Made by a program: the position numbers and the translations under genes. This document shows, piece after piece, positions 1-7,619 of a stretch of DNA of 31,731 nucleotides. Within the stretch, counting starts at the first letter, position 1. Each line of letters opens with the position of its first letter. The notes under the pieces were generated by a model. The model saw nothing but the letters and a program-made list of their open reading frames with translations, was not told where the DNA came from and searched no databases. Source of the stretch: CAWHPS01 sp963831235 (GTDB lineage Bacteria; Fibrobacterota; OXYB2-FULL-49-7; JAEUSG01); the NCBI GenBank assembly GCA_963831235.1, contig CAWHPS010000017.1:1-31731 (forward strand). Reading direction: 5' to 3'.

Positions 1-343
1 AGTATTATACAATAAATATGAATTCGTGTCAATAAATTTTAATACCCACTCTTTTGCTTGCCCTCTTATCATTTCAAAGTCTATTAGTTGAATAAAAGGA
101 GTGATAAATACAATGACAACTTTTACTACAGCCCATTTGTCAGGTGCCCCCTGTGCAGCTGAAATGTCGAACGGCAGCAAACATGGCTGTTATGTTCCCA
201 TGAAGCATGGTTTATGTGCTCGGATTTATCGCTGGCGATATTCACACACAAAAAAAGATCATCGTCATGCATTAGCATTTCGCAAACAGCGCTCCTTGAT
301 CCCCACGCGCTTTATCAGAAATATTATGACATCATGAAAGATC
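1..343. other. Gene-poor stretch with decayed coding DNA
   Basis: No convincing gene is visible. A 78-codon open frame at 101-337 has a purine-rich AAAAGGAG upstream, but its composition (many His, Cys, Arg) and lack of any recognisable motif argue against a functional protein. Scraps in other frames suggest remains of the enzyme whose C-terminus is seen at 344-493. Confidence 0.4.
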
Positions 344-493
344 GTGTTAATACCCATGTATGGGATGGCAAATCCAAGTCACATGGGTAAAGGCGTGGTA
401 AAAGTCATTGTGGATGGCAACGAGATTTCAAGCAATCTTATCCCTGTTTTTATCGACAAACAGAAACATGAAGTTTCTATTGTTATGGGATAA
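344..493 (+). pseudogene. C-terminal relic of a GH94-type glycoside phosphorylase
   Basis: The frame from GTG 344 to TAA 491 encodes 49 residues. They include NPSHMGKGVVKVIVDG, then a stretch ending NLIPVF and KHEVSIVMG. This resembles the extreme C-terminus of GH94 cellobiose/chitobiose-phosphorylase or cyclic-glucan-synthase proteins, where NP(x)3-4KGV, VDG, IP and HxVxVxxG are typical. The frame is closed upstream by TGA at 335, and neighbouring frames hold only short fragments such as LLDPHALYQKYYDIMKDRV around 292-348. No full catalytic domain is present. I infer a decayed gene end. The family match is from memory of the consensus and is moderate; the short open frame 101-337 is probably part of the same decayed DNA. 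Confidence 0.45.
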
Positions 494-524
494 CTTCAAC
501 TGATTGTTAAATGTCTCATCAAGT

Positions 525-553
525 TTGACTTCAAATTTCTTATCTATTATATA
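525..553 (+). promoter_or_regulatory. Sigma70-type promoter for the TPR gene
   Basis: A TTGACT -35 box (525-530) is separated by 17 nt from a TATATA -10 box (548-553). Transcription would start near 560, leaving a leader of about 30 nt before ATG 592. Confidence 0.5.
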
Positions 554-591
554 TAAAGAGTTTAATAAAAAATTCCGATAATGGTAATAGC

Positions 592-1842
592 ATGAAACAG
601 GTAAAAAACATTATAACCAGAATCCCAGGGTTAAAGATAATAACCCTTTGTACACTTTCCGCCATTATATTCTGGGCCATATTTATAGGGCATTATTACA
701 AAAAATCAAAACAACTTGAACTTGAAAGGTATCAGGAATATGTAAGACAGCATTCAGACCAGGAAAAGGAGGTCCTTGAGAATATTGCGGGTGTTCAGGA
801 CAGCATAAGGTTTGAAAAAGAGACCCATAGAAAAATGGCTGAATTTTACATTGAACGTAAACAATATAAAAGCGCAATCCAGCACTTTGAAAGGGTGATA
901 GATCCGTCTAATGTTATTTTTCTGGAAGAGAACAAGGATTTTTGTCTCACACTTGCTGACGCATATATAAATGCTCGGATGTCAACTGAAGCTGTACGTT
1001 ATCTAAGCAAACTCAAGGAAGTTTACCGTACTGATGGAGGGGTTTTAAGAAGGCTTGGCGAGGCCTGTTTTTATTCAGGTGATTGGACTAATGCGGCTTT
1101 GTATTTGCGCGATGCAATGAAAGCGGATCCAAAGGACATAAAAAGCATGGTCCTTCTGGCAAGAATTTATTCACTGGAAGACCATAAGCGGAAAGATATT
1201 CCGGAGCTCCTTCAGAAGGCGATTTCAATTAATCCCAAATCACTTGATGGATATTACTATTATGGTGTGTATCTAAGTGATCGGGGTGATTATGCACTCG
1301 CTGAAGTAAATTTCAAGGAGGCGCTCAAGATTGAGCCATTCCATACTCCAACCATGGCAAGGCTTGGCATGGTATATTATTATATGGGTAATATCAACAA
1401 GGCAAAAGAGATGTACGAGCTTGTAATTTCGATCAACAAAACCGATTACAACACCATGTATAATCTCGGAGAGCTTTATCTGACTTTGTTAAATGATCCG
1501 ATAAATGCTTACCTGTGGTTCCGCAATTCCGTTGAAATCAATCCGGATCATTTTGAGGGAGTGAAAAAACTGGGCGTGATTGCTCTTAACAATAGAAATT
1601 ACAAGGAATCCTGTTTATGGTTTGAAAAAGCTGAAGCCATTCGATATAAGGAAAAAGAATATAGAGAAGAAAAGATAACAACAGATGCAATATTGGTTGA
1701 TATCCTGATTATGCATGCCACGGCACTTGAAGCATTGGGAAAAACCTCTGATGCAAAAGGCTTCCTCGAAAAAGCCCTTGAAGAAGATCCGCTTAATCAA
1801 ATCGCACGACATAAATTACAGCTCTTACAACTTAATGGGTAG
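592..1842 (+). CDS. Membrane-anchored tetratricopeptide repeat protein
   Basis: This is a 416-residue protein. A short basic N-terminus is followed by one hydrophobic segment at about residues 15-36 (IITLCTLSAIIFWAIFIGHY), then a charged linker. The remainder is a run of roughly seven to eight TPR motifs with the usual A/G/Y/P spacing, for example GDYALAEVNFKEALKIEP and GNINKAKEMYELVISIN. TPR arrays are protein-protein scaffolds. The single anchor suggests that the repeats face the periplasm or sit against the inner membrane, but no specific partner can be named. It has its own promoter and no good Shine-Dalgarno sequence before ATG 592. It precedes genes for an HU/IHF protein and SmpB, which does not indicate a function. 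The TPR assignment is firm; the role is unknown. Confidence 0.85.
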   Translation: MKQVKNIITRIPGLKIITLCTLSAIIFWAIFIGHYYKKSKQLELERYQEYVRQHSDQEKEVLENIAGVQDSIRFEKETHRKMAEFYIERKQYKSAIQHFERVIDPSNVIFLEENKDFCLTLADAYINARMSTEAVRYLSKLKEVYRTDGGVLRRLGEACFYSGDWTNAALYLRDAMKADPKDIKSMVLLARIYSLEDHKRKDIPELLQKAISINPKSLDGYYYYGVYLSDRGDYALAEVNFKEALKIEPFHTPTMARLGMVYYYMGNINKAKEMYELVISINKTDYNTMYNLGELYLTLLNDPINAYLWFRNSVEINPDHFEGVKKLGVIALNNRNYKESCLWFEKAEAIRYKEKEYREEKITTDAILVDILIMHATALEALGKTSDAKGFLEKALEEDPLNQIARHKLQLLQLNG

Positions 1843-1851
1843 TTTATAACA

Positions 1852-1877
1852 GGATGCACTACATATAGGTGCTATCC
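1852..1877 (+). terminator. Weak hairpin after the TPR gene
   Basis: GGAT-GCAC pairs with GTGC-ATCC across a 9-nt loop, with one bulged T. No U-tract follows, so this could be a weak or factor-assisted terminator, or chance. Confidence 0.25.
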
Positions 1878-1928
1878 AAAGACTTTTCCACTATAACTGA
1901 ATTCTTTACAGGGCTTTTAAAAAAGTAC

Positions 1929-1956
1929 TTGATTTTATTCATTATTTGTATATAAT
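1929..1956 (+). promoter_or_regulatory. Sigma70-type promoter for the HU/IHF gene
   Basis: A TTGATT -35 box (1929-1934) is followed after 16 nt by a perfect TATAAT -10 box (1951-1956). The predicted leader to ATG 2005 is about 40 nt and AT-rich. Confidence 0.6.
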
Positions 1957-2004
1957 TTACTCTTAATTATAGGGAATAATTAGAAGATAAAAGAAAGCAC
2001 CTTA

Positions 2005-2367
2005 ATGGCCAATGTAACAAAAAAGAATTTAGTCGAAGTAATTTCAGGCCGGACAGGTCTTACACAGGTTGATACGAAAATAATAGTTGAAAACCTTCTT
2101 GATACCATATCAGGCTTCCTATCAAATGGGAAAAATATTGAAATCCGGGGTTTTGGAAGGTTTAAAATAAAAACAAAGAAGGAACGGATTGCCAGAAATC
2201 CTCGTACAGGTGAAACTGTAAAGGTCGATCAGGGGTTTAAGCCTATTTTCGAAGCGAGCAAGGAGCTTAAAAAGAAAGTCAACGAGGGCAAACCAATAAC
2301 ATCCAGCATCTCAGAAAATATTAAAGAAAAAGATCAAGCCAAAGACGCTTCAGCGCCTATTTATTAA
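2005..2367 (+). CDS. HU/IHF-family nucleoid DNA-bending protein
   Basis: This 120-residue protein belongs to the bacterial histone-like family. The N-terminal helices (TKKNLVEVISGRTGLTQ) lead into the beta region IEIRGFGRFKIKTKKERIARN and the DNA-intercalating arm tip RNPRTGETVKV, whose proline is the residue that kinks DNA. The RNPRTGE arm and GFGRF motif look more like IHF than classical HU, but the subunit type cannot be fixed here. About 20-25 residues beyond the usual end (after KKKVNEG) form a polar, probably disordered tail. It would act as a dimer on the nucleoid, assisting recombination, replication or transcription. It is a single gene with its own promoter. Confidence 0.93.
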   Translation: MANVTKKNLVEVISGRTGLTQVDTKIIVENLLDTISGFLSNGKNIEIRGFGRFKIKTKKERIARNPRTGETVKVDQGFKPIFEASKELKKKVNEGKPITSSISENIKEKDQAKDASAPIY

Positions 2368-2435
2368 GCTCATATTAAAATTCATTTATTTGTAATTTAT
2401 TTTTGTTTCAGTATTGATTAACTTACGTATTTTCA

Positions 2436-2463
2436 TTGCCTTAACTTAAGTGAACCTTATATT
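2436..2463 (+). promoter_or_regulatory. Promoter of smpB, predicted near-leaderless
   Basis: A TTGCCT -35 box (2436-2441) precedes TATATT (2458-2463) with a 16-nt spacer. A start about 7 nt beyond the -10 box falls at 2469-2471, two to four bases before ATG 2473, and no Shine-Dalgarno sequence exists in the T-rich gap. Confidence 0.5.
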
Positions 2464-2472
2464 TTTTTTACA

Positions 2473-2919
2473 ATGGAAATTATTTCTAAAAACCGCAAGG
2501 CATTTCATGATTATATTGTTCTGGAAAAAATGGAGGCAGGAATAGCGCTTTTAGGAACTGAAGTAAAATCAATGCGGGAAGGCAAGGTGAATTTTACCGA
2601 CAGTTTTGCAATGATGAAGAACAATGAACTCTTTCTTCACGGGCTTGATATCGCTCCTTATGGAAAAGCCTCGGCCTTCAATCATGAACCAAGAAGAATA
2701 AGAAAACTGCTGGTTCATAAAAGCCAGCTTAAAAAGCTCAAATCTCTTACAGAAGAAAAGGGGTTGGCACTGATCCCTCTTTTGGTTTACTTTACGGAAC
2801 GCGGTATTATAAAGGTGGAGTTGGGAGCATGCAAGGGCAAAAAGCTTTATGACAAGCGTGAAGACATGGCGCGTAAGGAAGCGGAAATCGCTATAAAAAG
2901 AGTTATGAAATCAAGGTAG
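2473..2919 (+). CDS. smpB: SsrA-binding protein SmpB (trans-translation)
   Basis: The 148-residue product fits SmpB in length and sequence. It opens with ISKNRKAFHDYIVLEKMEAGIALLGTEVKS, then has the OB-fold core with the conserved N-F-x-D-S/A-F region, HEPRRIRKLLVH, and GACKGKKLYDKRE near the C-terminal helix. SmpB binds tmRNA and places it in the A site of stalled ribosomes, releasing them and tagging the truncated protein. The lysine/arginine-rich C-terminal tail that mimics the missing mRNA and anticodon is present. I did not see an ssrA (tmRNA) gene next to it. Expression appears to come from a promoter very close to the start codon. Confidence 0.97.
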   Translation: MEIISKNRKAFHDYIVLEKMEAGIALLGTEVKSMREGKVNFTDSFAMMKNNELFLHGLDIAPYGKASAFNHEPRRIRKLLVHKSQLKKLKSLTEEKGLALIPLLVYFTERGIIKVELGACKGKKLYDKREDMARKEAEIAIKRVMKSR

Positions 2920-2923
2920 TTTA

Positions 2924-3028
2924 GTTGAGAGTTGAGAGTTAAAAGTTAAAAGTTAAAAGTTAAAAGTTAAAAGTTAAAAGTTAAAAGTTAAAAGTTAAAA
3001 GTTAAAAGTTAAAAGTTAAAAGTTAAAA
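2924..3028 (+). repeat. Heptanucleotide tandem array, 15 units
   Basis: Two GTTGAGA units (2924-2937) are followed by thirteen perfect GTTAAAA units (2938-3028). The first part (2931-2947) is exactly complementary to 3098-3114, inside the following gene, so transcripts could form a large hairpin. Perfect seven-base periodicity predicts slippage and length variation between strains. Confidence 0.95.
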
Positions 3029-3066
3029 GTGAGGAAAAATGAACGTGTTTGTTTTTGTTGTCAAAC

Positions 3067-4761
3067 ATGAGGAAAATACGAATGCCTTTTAACTCTCAAC
3101 TTTTAACTCTCAACTTATTAACTATCCTTTTTTGCATTGGTGTTAGTTTTCCTGATGTGGTTAGCGTGAATGGAACTGGGGGCGGATTAAATAAGATAAA
3201 TTCTATTCAGAACAGCGAGGGCTTTTATATATCCGCAATAGGAGTGGCAGAATGTTTTAAGGTCACATGTGTGTTTTCTGCCGAGAAACGCAAGATGGTT
3301 TTTAATGTCAATAATACGGACATTGTCCTGACTGAAGGGAATCCATTTGCAATAATCGGCGACAGCGTGGTCAACATGCTTCATGCCCCATTCATGGAAA
3401 ATGGTGATCTGTATGTTGAAGCGGAACCTCTCTTGTCGTTTCTTGATCCTATGTTACCAGAGAAACTTATTTTCTCAAAGGTAAAGAAATCAATATTTGT
3501 CATTCAATCAGGAGTTGACACTACAAAGACCACGCAACAACCACAAATACAGGCTAGCGAGACAGGTGAAAAGATTAAAACAAAACCAATATCATCAGAA
3601 AACCCACAAATCCCAACAACCAACCCGGCAAATGAAAATATCATTTCAAAAGCTTCCTGCGAGGAAAGAAAAAACGGCACACTTTTTACACTGTATTTGC
3701 CTGATTCAGTTGCTTTTGACCACACATTTTTCAAGCCCCAATTGAATATAAACATATTCAAAGGCAAAATATCGGTCTCAGATATCAATATTACCACTGT
3801 TGCAGGGCTTGTAACTTCAGTTGAGGCCACCCAATTTGCGGACAATGCCCAGGTATCCATAACAGTTTCAGACAAGGTTCCAGAGCCTGAGGTAGCTTAT
3901 CTTAAAGATCCACTGCGTATCGAGGTTGTGGTCCGTCCGGCTGGAAGCCCAGACATAAAAGCTGGTCCGGAAAAGTCAATGCAAAATCAACTCTTAAGGC
4001 CTTCTTCTTCAGAACCTTCCGCAAAGGAAGCAAAGGAAAGAATCCGGACAATTATAATTGATCCGGGTCATGGAGGAAAGGACCCAGGAGCAGTAAGCTC
4101 AACATCGCGCTTAAGGGAAAAGGATGCGGTCCTTGCCATTGGAAAAAAGGTTGCAGCCCTGCTTAAGGAAAAGTCCCCTGATGTCCGGTGTGTCATGACT
4201 CGTGATGATGATACCTTTATTGCCTTAAGTGAAAGGATTCATATTGCCAACAAACAAAAGGGCGATTTGTTTGTCAGTATTCATGCCAATAGTATCAAAG
4301 GAAATAAGAATAAAAAATCCAGTGTGAATGGCTACACTGTTTATTTTCTTGATGTTGCCCGTGATGATGAAGCAAGGGCTGTGGCTGCATTTGAAAACTC
4401 CTCGCTTGAATATGAAGAGGATCGCAAAGATAAATCCGTAAGTGATTTGGACTTTATACTCAAGTCAACGGAATTGAACCTGTATCGCAACGAGAGTGAG
4501 GATTTTGCAATCACACTTGAACAGGAGATGAACAAGTCCGTAAAGGAGATAAAAAGAAACAAAACCGGCATTAATCAGGCCGGGTTTTATGTTCTGCGTG
4601 GGCCGGATATGCCGGCTGTTCTCATTGAAACCGCGTACATATCCAATCCCCGAGAATCGGAGATGTTGGGTAATCCGGGTTTTCAGGATGAAGTGGCGCA
4701 ATCAATTATTAATGGAATCATCAAATACAAGGCAGGATTCAAAAGGACTACAAATGAGTGA
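3067..4761 (+). CDS. N-acetylmuramoyl-L-alanine amidase (Amidase_3) with AMIN domain
   Basis: This is a periplasmic zinc amidase that cleaves the lactyl-amide bond between MurNAc and the stem peptide, as in daughter-cell separation. After a signal peptide come three parts: a region resembling the copper-amine-oxidase-N/stalk fold (about residues 35-140), a low-complexity linker with an AMIN-like beta domain (about 195-295), and the Amidase_3 catalytic domain (about 325-555). Numbering from ATG 3067, zinc ligands H335 (DPGHGG), E351 and H406 (SIHANS) and catalytic E521 (VLIETAY) are all visible. The frame is open from TTG 3049; I prefer 3067 for its basic n-region. ATG 3082 has a better Shine-Dalgarno (GAGG at 3069-3072). 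The hydrophobic core SQLLTLNLLT is encoded by an inverted copy of the upstream repeat. It overlaps murI by 8 nt. Confidence 0.92.
   Translation: MRKIRMPFNSQLLTLNLLTILFCIGVSFPDVVSVNGTGGGLNKINSIQNSEGFYISAIGVAECFKVTCVFSAEKRKMVFNVNNTDIVLTEGNPFAIIGDSVVNMLHAPFMENGDLYVEAEPLLSFLDPMLPEKLIFSKVKKSIFVIQSGVDTTKTTQQPQIQASETGEKIKTKPISSENPQIPTTNPANENIISKASCEERKNGTLFTLYLPDSVAFDHTFFKPQLNINIFKGKISVSDINITTVAGLVTSVEATQFADNAQVSITVSDKVPEPEVAYLKDPLRIEVVVRPAGSPDIKAGPEKSMQNQLLRPSSSEPSAKEAKERIRTIIIDPGHGGKDPGAVSSTSRLREKDAVLAIGKKVAALLKEKSPDVRCVMTRDDDTFIALSERIHIANKQKGDLFVSIHANSIKGNKNKKSSVNGYTVYFLDVARDDEARAVAAFENSSLEYEEDRKDKSVSDLDFILKSTELNLYRNESEDFAITLEQEMNKSVKEIKRNKTGINQAGFYVLRGPDMPAVLIETAYISNPRESEMLGNPGFQDEVAQSIINGIIKYKAGFKRTTNE
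3098..3114 (+). repeat. Inverted counterpart of the heptad array within the signal peptide codons
   Basis: These 17 bases are the exact reverse complement of 2931-2947. They lie in frame within the amidase export signal and encode part of its hydrophobic core. Confidence 0.85.
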
Positions 4762-5563
4762 CAACAGGGCAATCGGTGTTTTTGATTCAGGAATAGGCGG
4801 GCTTACGGTTGTCCGGGAAATGATGCGCATGCTTCCAGGCGAAAAGATTTATTATTTCGGTGATACAGGGCGTTATCCTTATGGACCACGTTCACGCGAA
4901 GCTGTTTGCAGAATGTCTGATGAATGCGTTTCGATTCTTCATGAAAAACGTATTAAGATGCTCGTTGTGGCCTGTAATACGGCAACTGCATTTGCCTTTG
5001 ATCATCTCAAAAGAAAATATGCTCCAATTCCGTTTGTTGGTGTGGTGGAGCCTTGTGTGACAGCTGTTGCTCATGAGTTTACATCCGGTTCAATAGGCGT
5101 AATCGGCACTGCGGGCACAATCTCCTGCGGAATATATTGCGATAAATTAAAGGAAAGGGCTCCGCACCTTAAAACAATATCCGTCCCTTGCCCGCTCCTG
5201 GTACCGCTGGCTGAGGAGGGGGTTCTTGAGGGGCCGATACTCGACAATGTGCTTGATATGTATCTTAAACCCTTTAAACAAAAAAAGATAAAAGCCATAA
5301 TTCTTGGATGCACGCATTACCCTTTTTTCCGCAAGGCAATAGAGGCCTATTTCAATGGCAAAGTCCAAGTCCTTGATTCAGCAACCTGGACAGTGAAGGC
5401 TGTATCAGAGGAACTTGCAATCCAGTCTCTTTTTTCTTCAAAGAAGCGTGTATCCATGAAGGAGCACCATTTTATGGTCTCTGATTACCCAGAGAAATTC
5501 AGGAAATCAGGTGAATTCTTTCTTGGCCAAAAAATTCATGTTGTGGAAAAGGTCAGATTGTAG
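4754..5563 (+). CDS. murI: Glutamate racemase
   Basis: This enzyme interconverts L- and D-glutamate to supply D-Glu for peptidoglycan stem peptides, without a cofactor. The 269-residue product from ATG 4754 shows the family signatures in order: IGVFDSGIGGLTV (D11), YFGDTGRYPYGPRS, VVACNTATA with catalytic Cys74, GVVEP, and ILGCTHYP with catalytic Cys186. The frame extends upstream to 4589, but those codons overlap the amidase gene and precede the conserved start. ATG 4754 overlaps the amidase stop by 8 nt, implying translational coupling of a cell-wall hydrolase with a cell-wall precursor enzyme. Confidence 0.96.
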   Translation: MSDNRAIGVFDSGIGGLTVVREMMRMLPGEKIYYFGDTGRYPYGPRSREAVCRMSDECVSILHEKRIKMLVVACNTATAFAFDHLKRKYAPIPFVGVVEPCVTAVAHEFTSGSIGVIGTAGTISCGIYCDKLKERAPHLKTISVPCPLLVPLAEEGVLEGPILDNVLDMYLKPFKQKKIKAIILGCTHYPFFRKAIEAYFNGKVQVLDSATWTVKAVSEELAIQSLFSSKKRVSMKEHHFMVSDYPEKFRKSGEFFLGQKIHVVEKVRL

Positions 5564-5618
5564 CCTTGAAAGGGCCATAGGTTATTAGTTATTATTCAGG
5601 GCGGTATGATGCGATTAT

Positions 5619-5687
5619 CCGGCCCTTCGATACACCAGCCTACGGCTGGCACACCTCGACAAACTCGGTGCGCCGCTCAGGGACCGG
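5619..5687. repeat. Palindromic dispersed-type repeat between murI and yebC
   Basis: The segment is bounded by CCGGCCCT at 5619 and AGGGACCGG at 5679-5687, with a small perfect hairpin CCAGCC-TAC-GGCTGG inside and CTCGACAAACTCGG further in. It is GC-rich against AT-rich flanks and resembles intergenic REP/MITE-like repeats. I see no second copy in this window. Confidence 0.55.
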
Positions 5688-5751
5688 TAATTCGTATTGA
5701 AGACAAAAAAATTGAATAGTTATAATAAATAATCCAAACCAGGAGGTTCTT

Positions 5752-6501
5752 TTGTCAGGACATTCAAAATGGGCGACCATTAAACGCAAGAAAGGCGCTT
5801 TGGATGCAAAGCGTGGCCAGGTCTTTACTAAAATCATCCGTGAAATAACCATGTCCGCCAAAATTGGCGGTGGAGACCCGAACGGCAATCCGCGTCTCAG
5901 GCTTGCGATTGACAAGGCAAAAGCCAGCAACATGCCGGCTAAAAATATTGATACAGCCATTGCCAAGGGAACCGGCACACTTGAAGGTGTATCTTATGAA
6001 GAAGTAACTTATGAAGGATACGGACCAGGAGGCATCGCAATATATATCGAAGCCACTACGGATAATAAGAACCGGACAGTCTCTGAAATACGGCATCTGC
6101 TTGAAAAGAACGGCGGTAATCTTGGCCAGAGCGGTTCCGTGGGCTGGATATTCAAGACAATGGGCTTTATTACGGTCGATAAAAAAGCAATTGGAGAGGA
6201 TGCTCTGATGGAGATTGCTCTTGAGGCCGGAGCTGAAGATATGTCCGTTGAAGACGATGCCTATGAAATAAAGGCGACCACGGAAAACTTTGAGGCCGTG
6301 CGTAAAGCGCTCGAAGCCGCTAAAATCCCTGTATTGTCAGCTGAAATCACAAAGAACCCTTCGAATACAGTTAAGGTGGAAGGCGACCAGGCCGGAAAGG
6401 TCCTAAAACTTGTTGAGCTGTTGGATGATCATGACGATGTGCAGCATGTTTACGCAAACTTTGATATTGACGAAAAGGAGATGAGCTCATTAGCCGAGTA
6501 G
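5752..6501 (+). CDS. yebC: YebC/PmpR-TACO1 family protein
   Basis: The 249-residue protein begins SGHSKWATIKRKKGALDAKRGQVFTKI, the hallmark of the family. It continues with GGGDPNGNPRLRLAIDKAK, NMPAKNIDTAIAKG and YEGYGPGGIAIYIEA. Members have been described as DNA-binding regulators and, more recently, as factors that help ribosomes translate difficult motifs such as polyproline. The start is TTG 5752, five bases after a strong AGGAGG (5741-5746). The stop codon TAG shares a base with the GTG assigned as the ruvC start. It heads the yebC-ruvC-ruvA-ruvB cluster, a widespread arrangement. Identification is firm; the cellular function here is inferred from the family. Confidence 0.96.
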   Translation: MSGHSKWATIKRKKGALDAKRGQVFTKIIREITMSAKIGGGDPNGNPRLRLAIDKAKASNMPAKNIDTAIAKGTGTLEGVSYEEVTYEGYGPGGIAIYIEATTDNKNRTVSEIRHLLEKNGGNLGQSGSVGWIFKTMGFITVDKKAIGEDALMEIALEAGAEDMSVEDDAYEIKATTENFEAVRKALEAAKIPVLSAEITKNPSNTVKVEGDQAGKVLKLVELLDDHDDVQHVYANFDIDEKEMSSLAE

Positions 6502-6974
6502 TGCTTTTGGGCTTTGATCCGGGGTCCCATGTGACCGGTTATGGGGTCATTGCTGTTGATGAGCAATCGTTTCATGTGTTGGAATATGGTTGCATAAGGA
6601 CGGATAAAAAAATGGTCCTCGCAGAGAAACTGGAGCAGATTTATACGGATGCTGAATCCATTATCCGCGAATACAAACCCGAAGAAGTGGTTGTTGAAAG
6701 GGCATTTTACGCAAAGAACGCGCGCGTTACCCTGATTTTAGGTCATGTGCGTGGCGTTCTTCTGCTTGCAGCACGTAAAGCCGGAGCCCATGTTATTGAG
6801 CTTACTCCAAGGGAGATTAAACAGTTTGTGACCGGTAACGGCGCTGCAAGCAAAGACAAGGTAAAGTTCATGATTAGCCGTATATTAAACTTAAAAGAAT
6901 CGCCGAAAGCAAGTGACGCATCCGATGCTCTTGCCGCGGCCCTGGCCCATGGCCTTTGCGTGACACGGGGATAA
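6501..6974 (+). CDS. ruvC: Holliday junction resolvase RuvC
   Basis: This is a dimeric endonuclease that cuts Holliday junctions symmetrically after RuvAB branch migration. The 157-residue product carries the four RNase H-fold acidic residues at the expected spacing: D6 (GFDPGS), E66 (VVVERAF), D139 and D142 (SDASDALAAALAH). GTG 6501 gives a very short N-terminus and has no suitably placed ribosome site. The only good Shine-Dalgarno (AAGGAG, 6475-6480) lies 8 nt before an in-frame ATT at 6489. That start would add SRVV before LLGFDPG and matches typical RuvC ends better, so a rare ATT start is possible. ruvA follows immediately. Confidence 0.95.
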   Translation: MLLGFDPGSHVTGYGVIAVDEQSFHVLEYGCIRTDKKMVLAEKLEQIYTDAESIIREYKPEEVVVERAFYAKNARVTLILGHVRGVLLLAARKAGAHVIELTPREIKQFVTGNGAASKDKVKFMISRILNLKESPKASDASDALAAALAHGLCVTRG

Positions 6975-6975
6975 T

Positions 6976-7575
6976 GTGATACAAAGAATCAAGGGCGTTC
7001 TTATAGAAAAGACGCCTACAAACATAGTGGTTGACTGTAGCGGCGTGGGATATGGTCTTCGGGTCACCCTGCCGACCTTTGAAAGCCTCAAGGAAATAGG
7101 TTCGCAGGTTGATCTGTTCACATATCTGCATGTGCGCGAGGATGTAATGCAACTCTTTGGTTTTGCAAAACGCATTGAGCGCGAGGCTTTTCTTATGCTA
7201 TTGTCGGTGTCTAAAATCGGCCCCAAGACAGCTCAGGCAACTTTGTCAGGAATATCTGTTGGAAATTTCATCCAGGCAATCAGGAGTGAAAATGTTTCAG
7301 CGCTGATAAAGATCCCTGGTATAGGCAGGCAGACCGCTGAAAGGCTTATTGTTGAGCTAAAGAGCAAGGTCGAAAAATTAGGACCAGACATTGATTCAGA
7401 TGGCAAAGAAAGTGGTACGCCGGTATCAGGAGCTTATGCCGAAGCCGTACTTGCTCTTGAAGAGCTGGGATACAAGCGGCCTTATGCAGAACGGGCGGTT
7501 GGTAAAGTGGCTGAAGAAAAGGGCAGGGAATTACCCGTTGAAGAGGTTATAAAATTCGCGCTTAGGTATATTTAA
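6976..7575 (+). CDS. ruvA: Holliday junction branch-migration protein RuvA
   Basis: RuvA tetramers clamp the four-way junction and load the RuvB motor. The 199 residues show an N-terminal OB domain starting MIQRIKGVLIEKTPTNIVVD. Two helix-hairpin-helix motifs follow (VSKIGPKTAQATLSG and LIKIPGIGRQTAERLIVELK). An acidic/polar linker leads to a C-terminal RuvB-contacting domain (YAEAVLALEELGYKRPYAERAV). The start is GTG 6976, one base after the ruvC stop. It is encoded between its pathway partners ruvC and ruvB, so the three products would be made together. Confidence 0.96.
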   Translation: MIQRIKGVLIEKTPTNIVVDCSGVGYGLRVTLPTFESLKEIGSQVDLFTYLHVREDVMQLFGFAKRIEREAFLMLLSVSKIGPKTAQATLSGISVGNFIQAIRSENVSALIKIPGIGRQTAERLIVELKSKVEKLGPDIDSDGKESGTPVSGAYAEAVLALEELGYKRPYAERAVGKVAEEKGRELPVEEVIKFALRYI

Positions 7576-7619
7576 GGTCATTTGCCCCGTGATGGTTTAA
7601 AAATAACTAGAGGGTCTTG

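Noticed and set aside
101..337. 78-codon open frame with an AAAAGGAG upstream
   Set aside because: No recognisable motif and odd composition; more likely decayed DNA beside the GH94-type relic.
2367..2472. Search for tmRNA (ssrA) next to smpB
   Set aside because: Neither flank of smpB shows the Ala-like acceptor arms or a tag-encoding frame.
2924..3028. Repeat array considered as CRISPR
   Set aside because: Units are seven bases with no spacers and no cas genes nearby; it is a simple tandem repeat.
5640..5978. 112-codon minus-strand frame over the yebC start
   Set aside because: It is antisense to yebC and the adjacent repeat; no motif or start signal.
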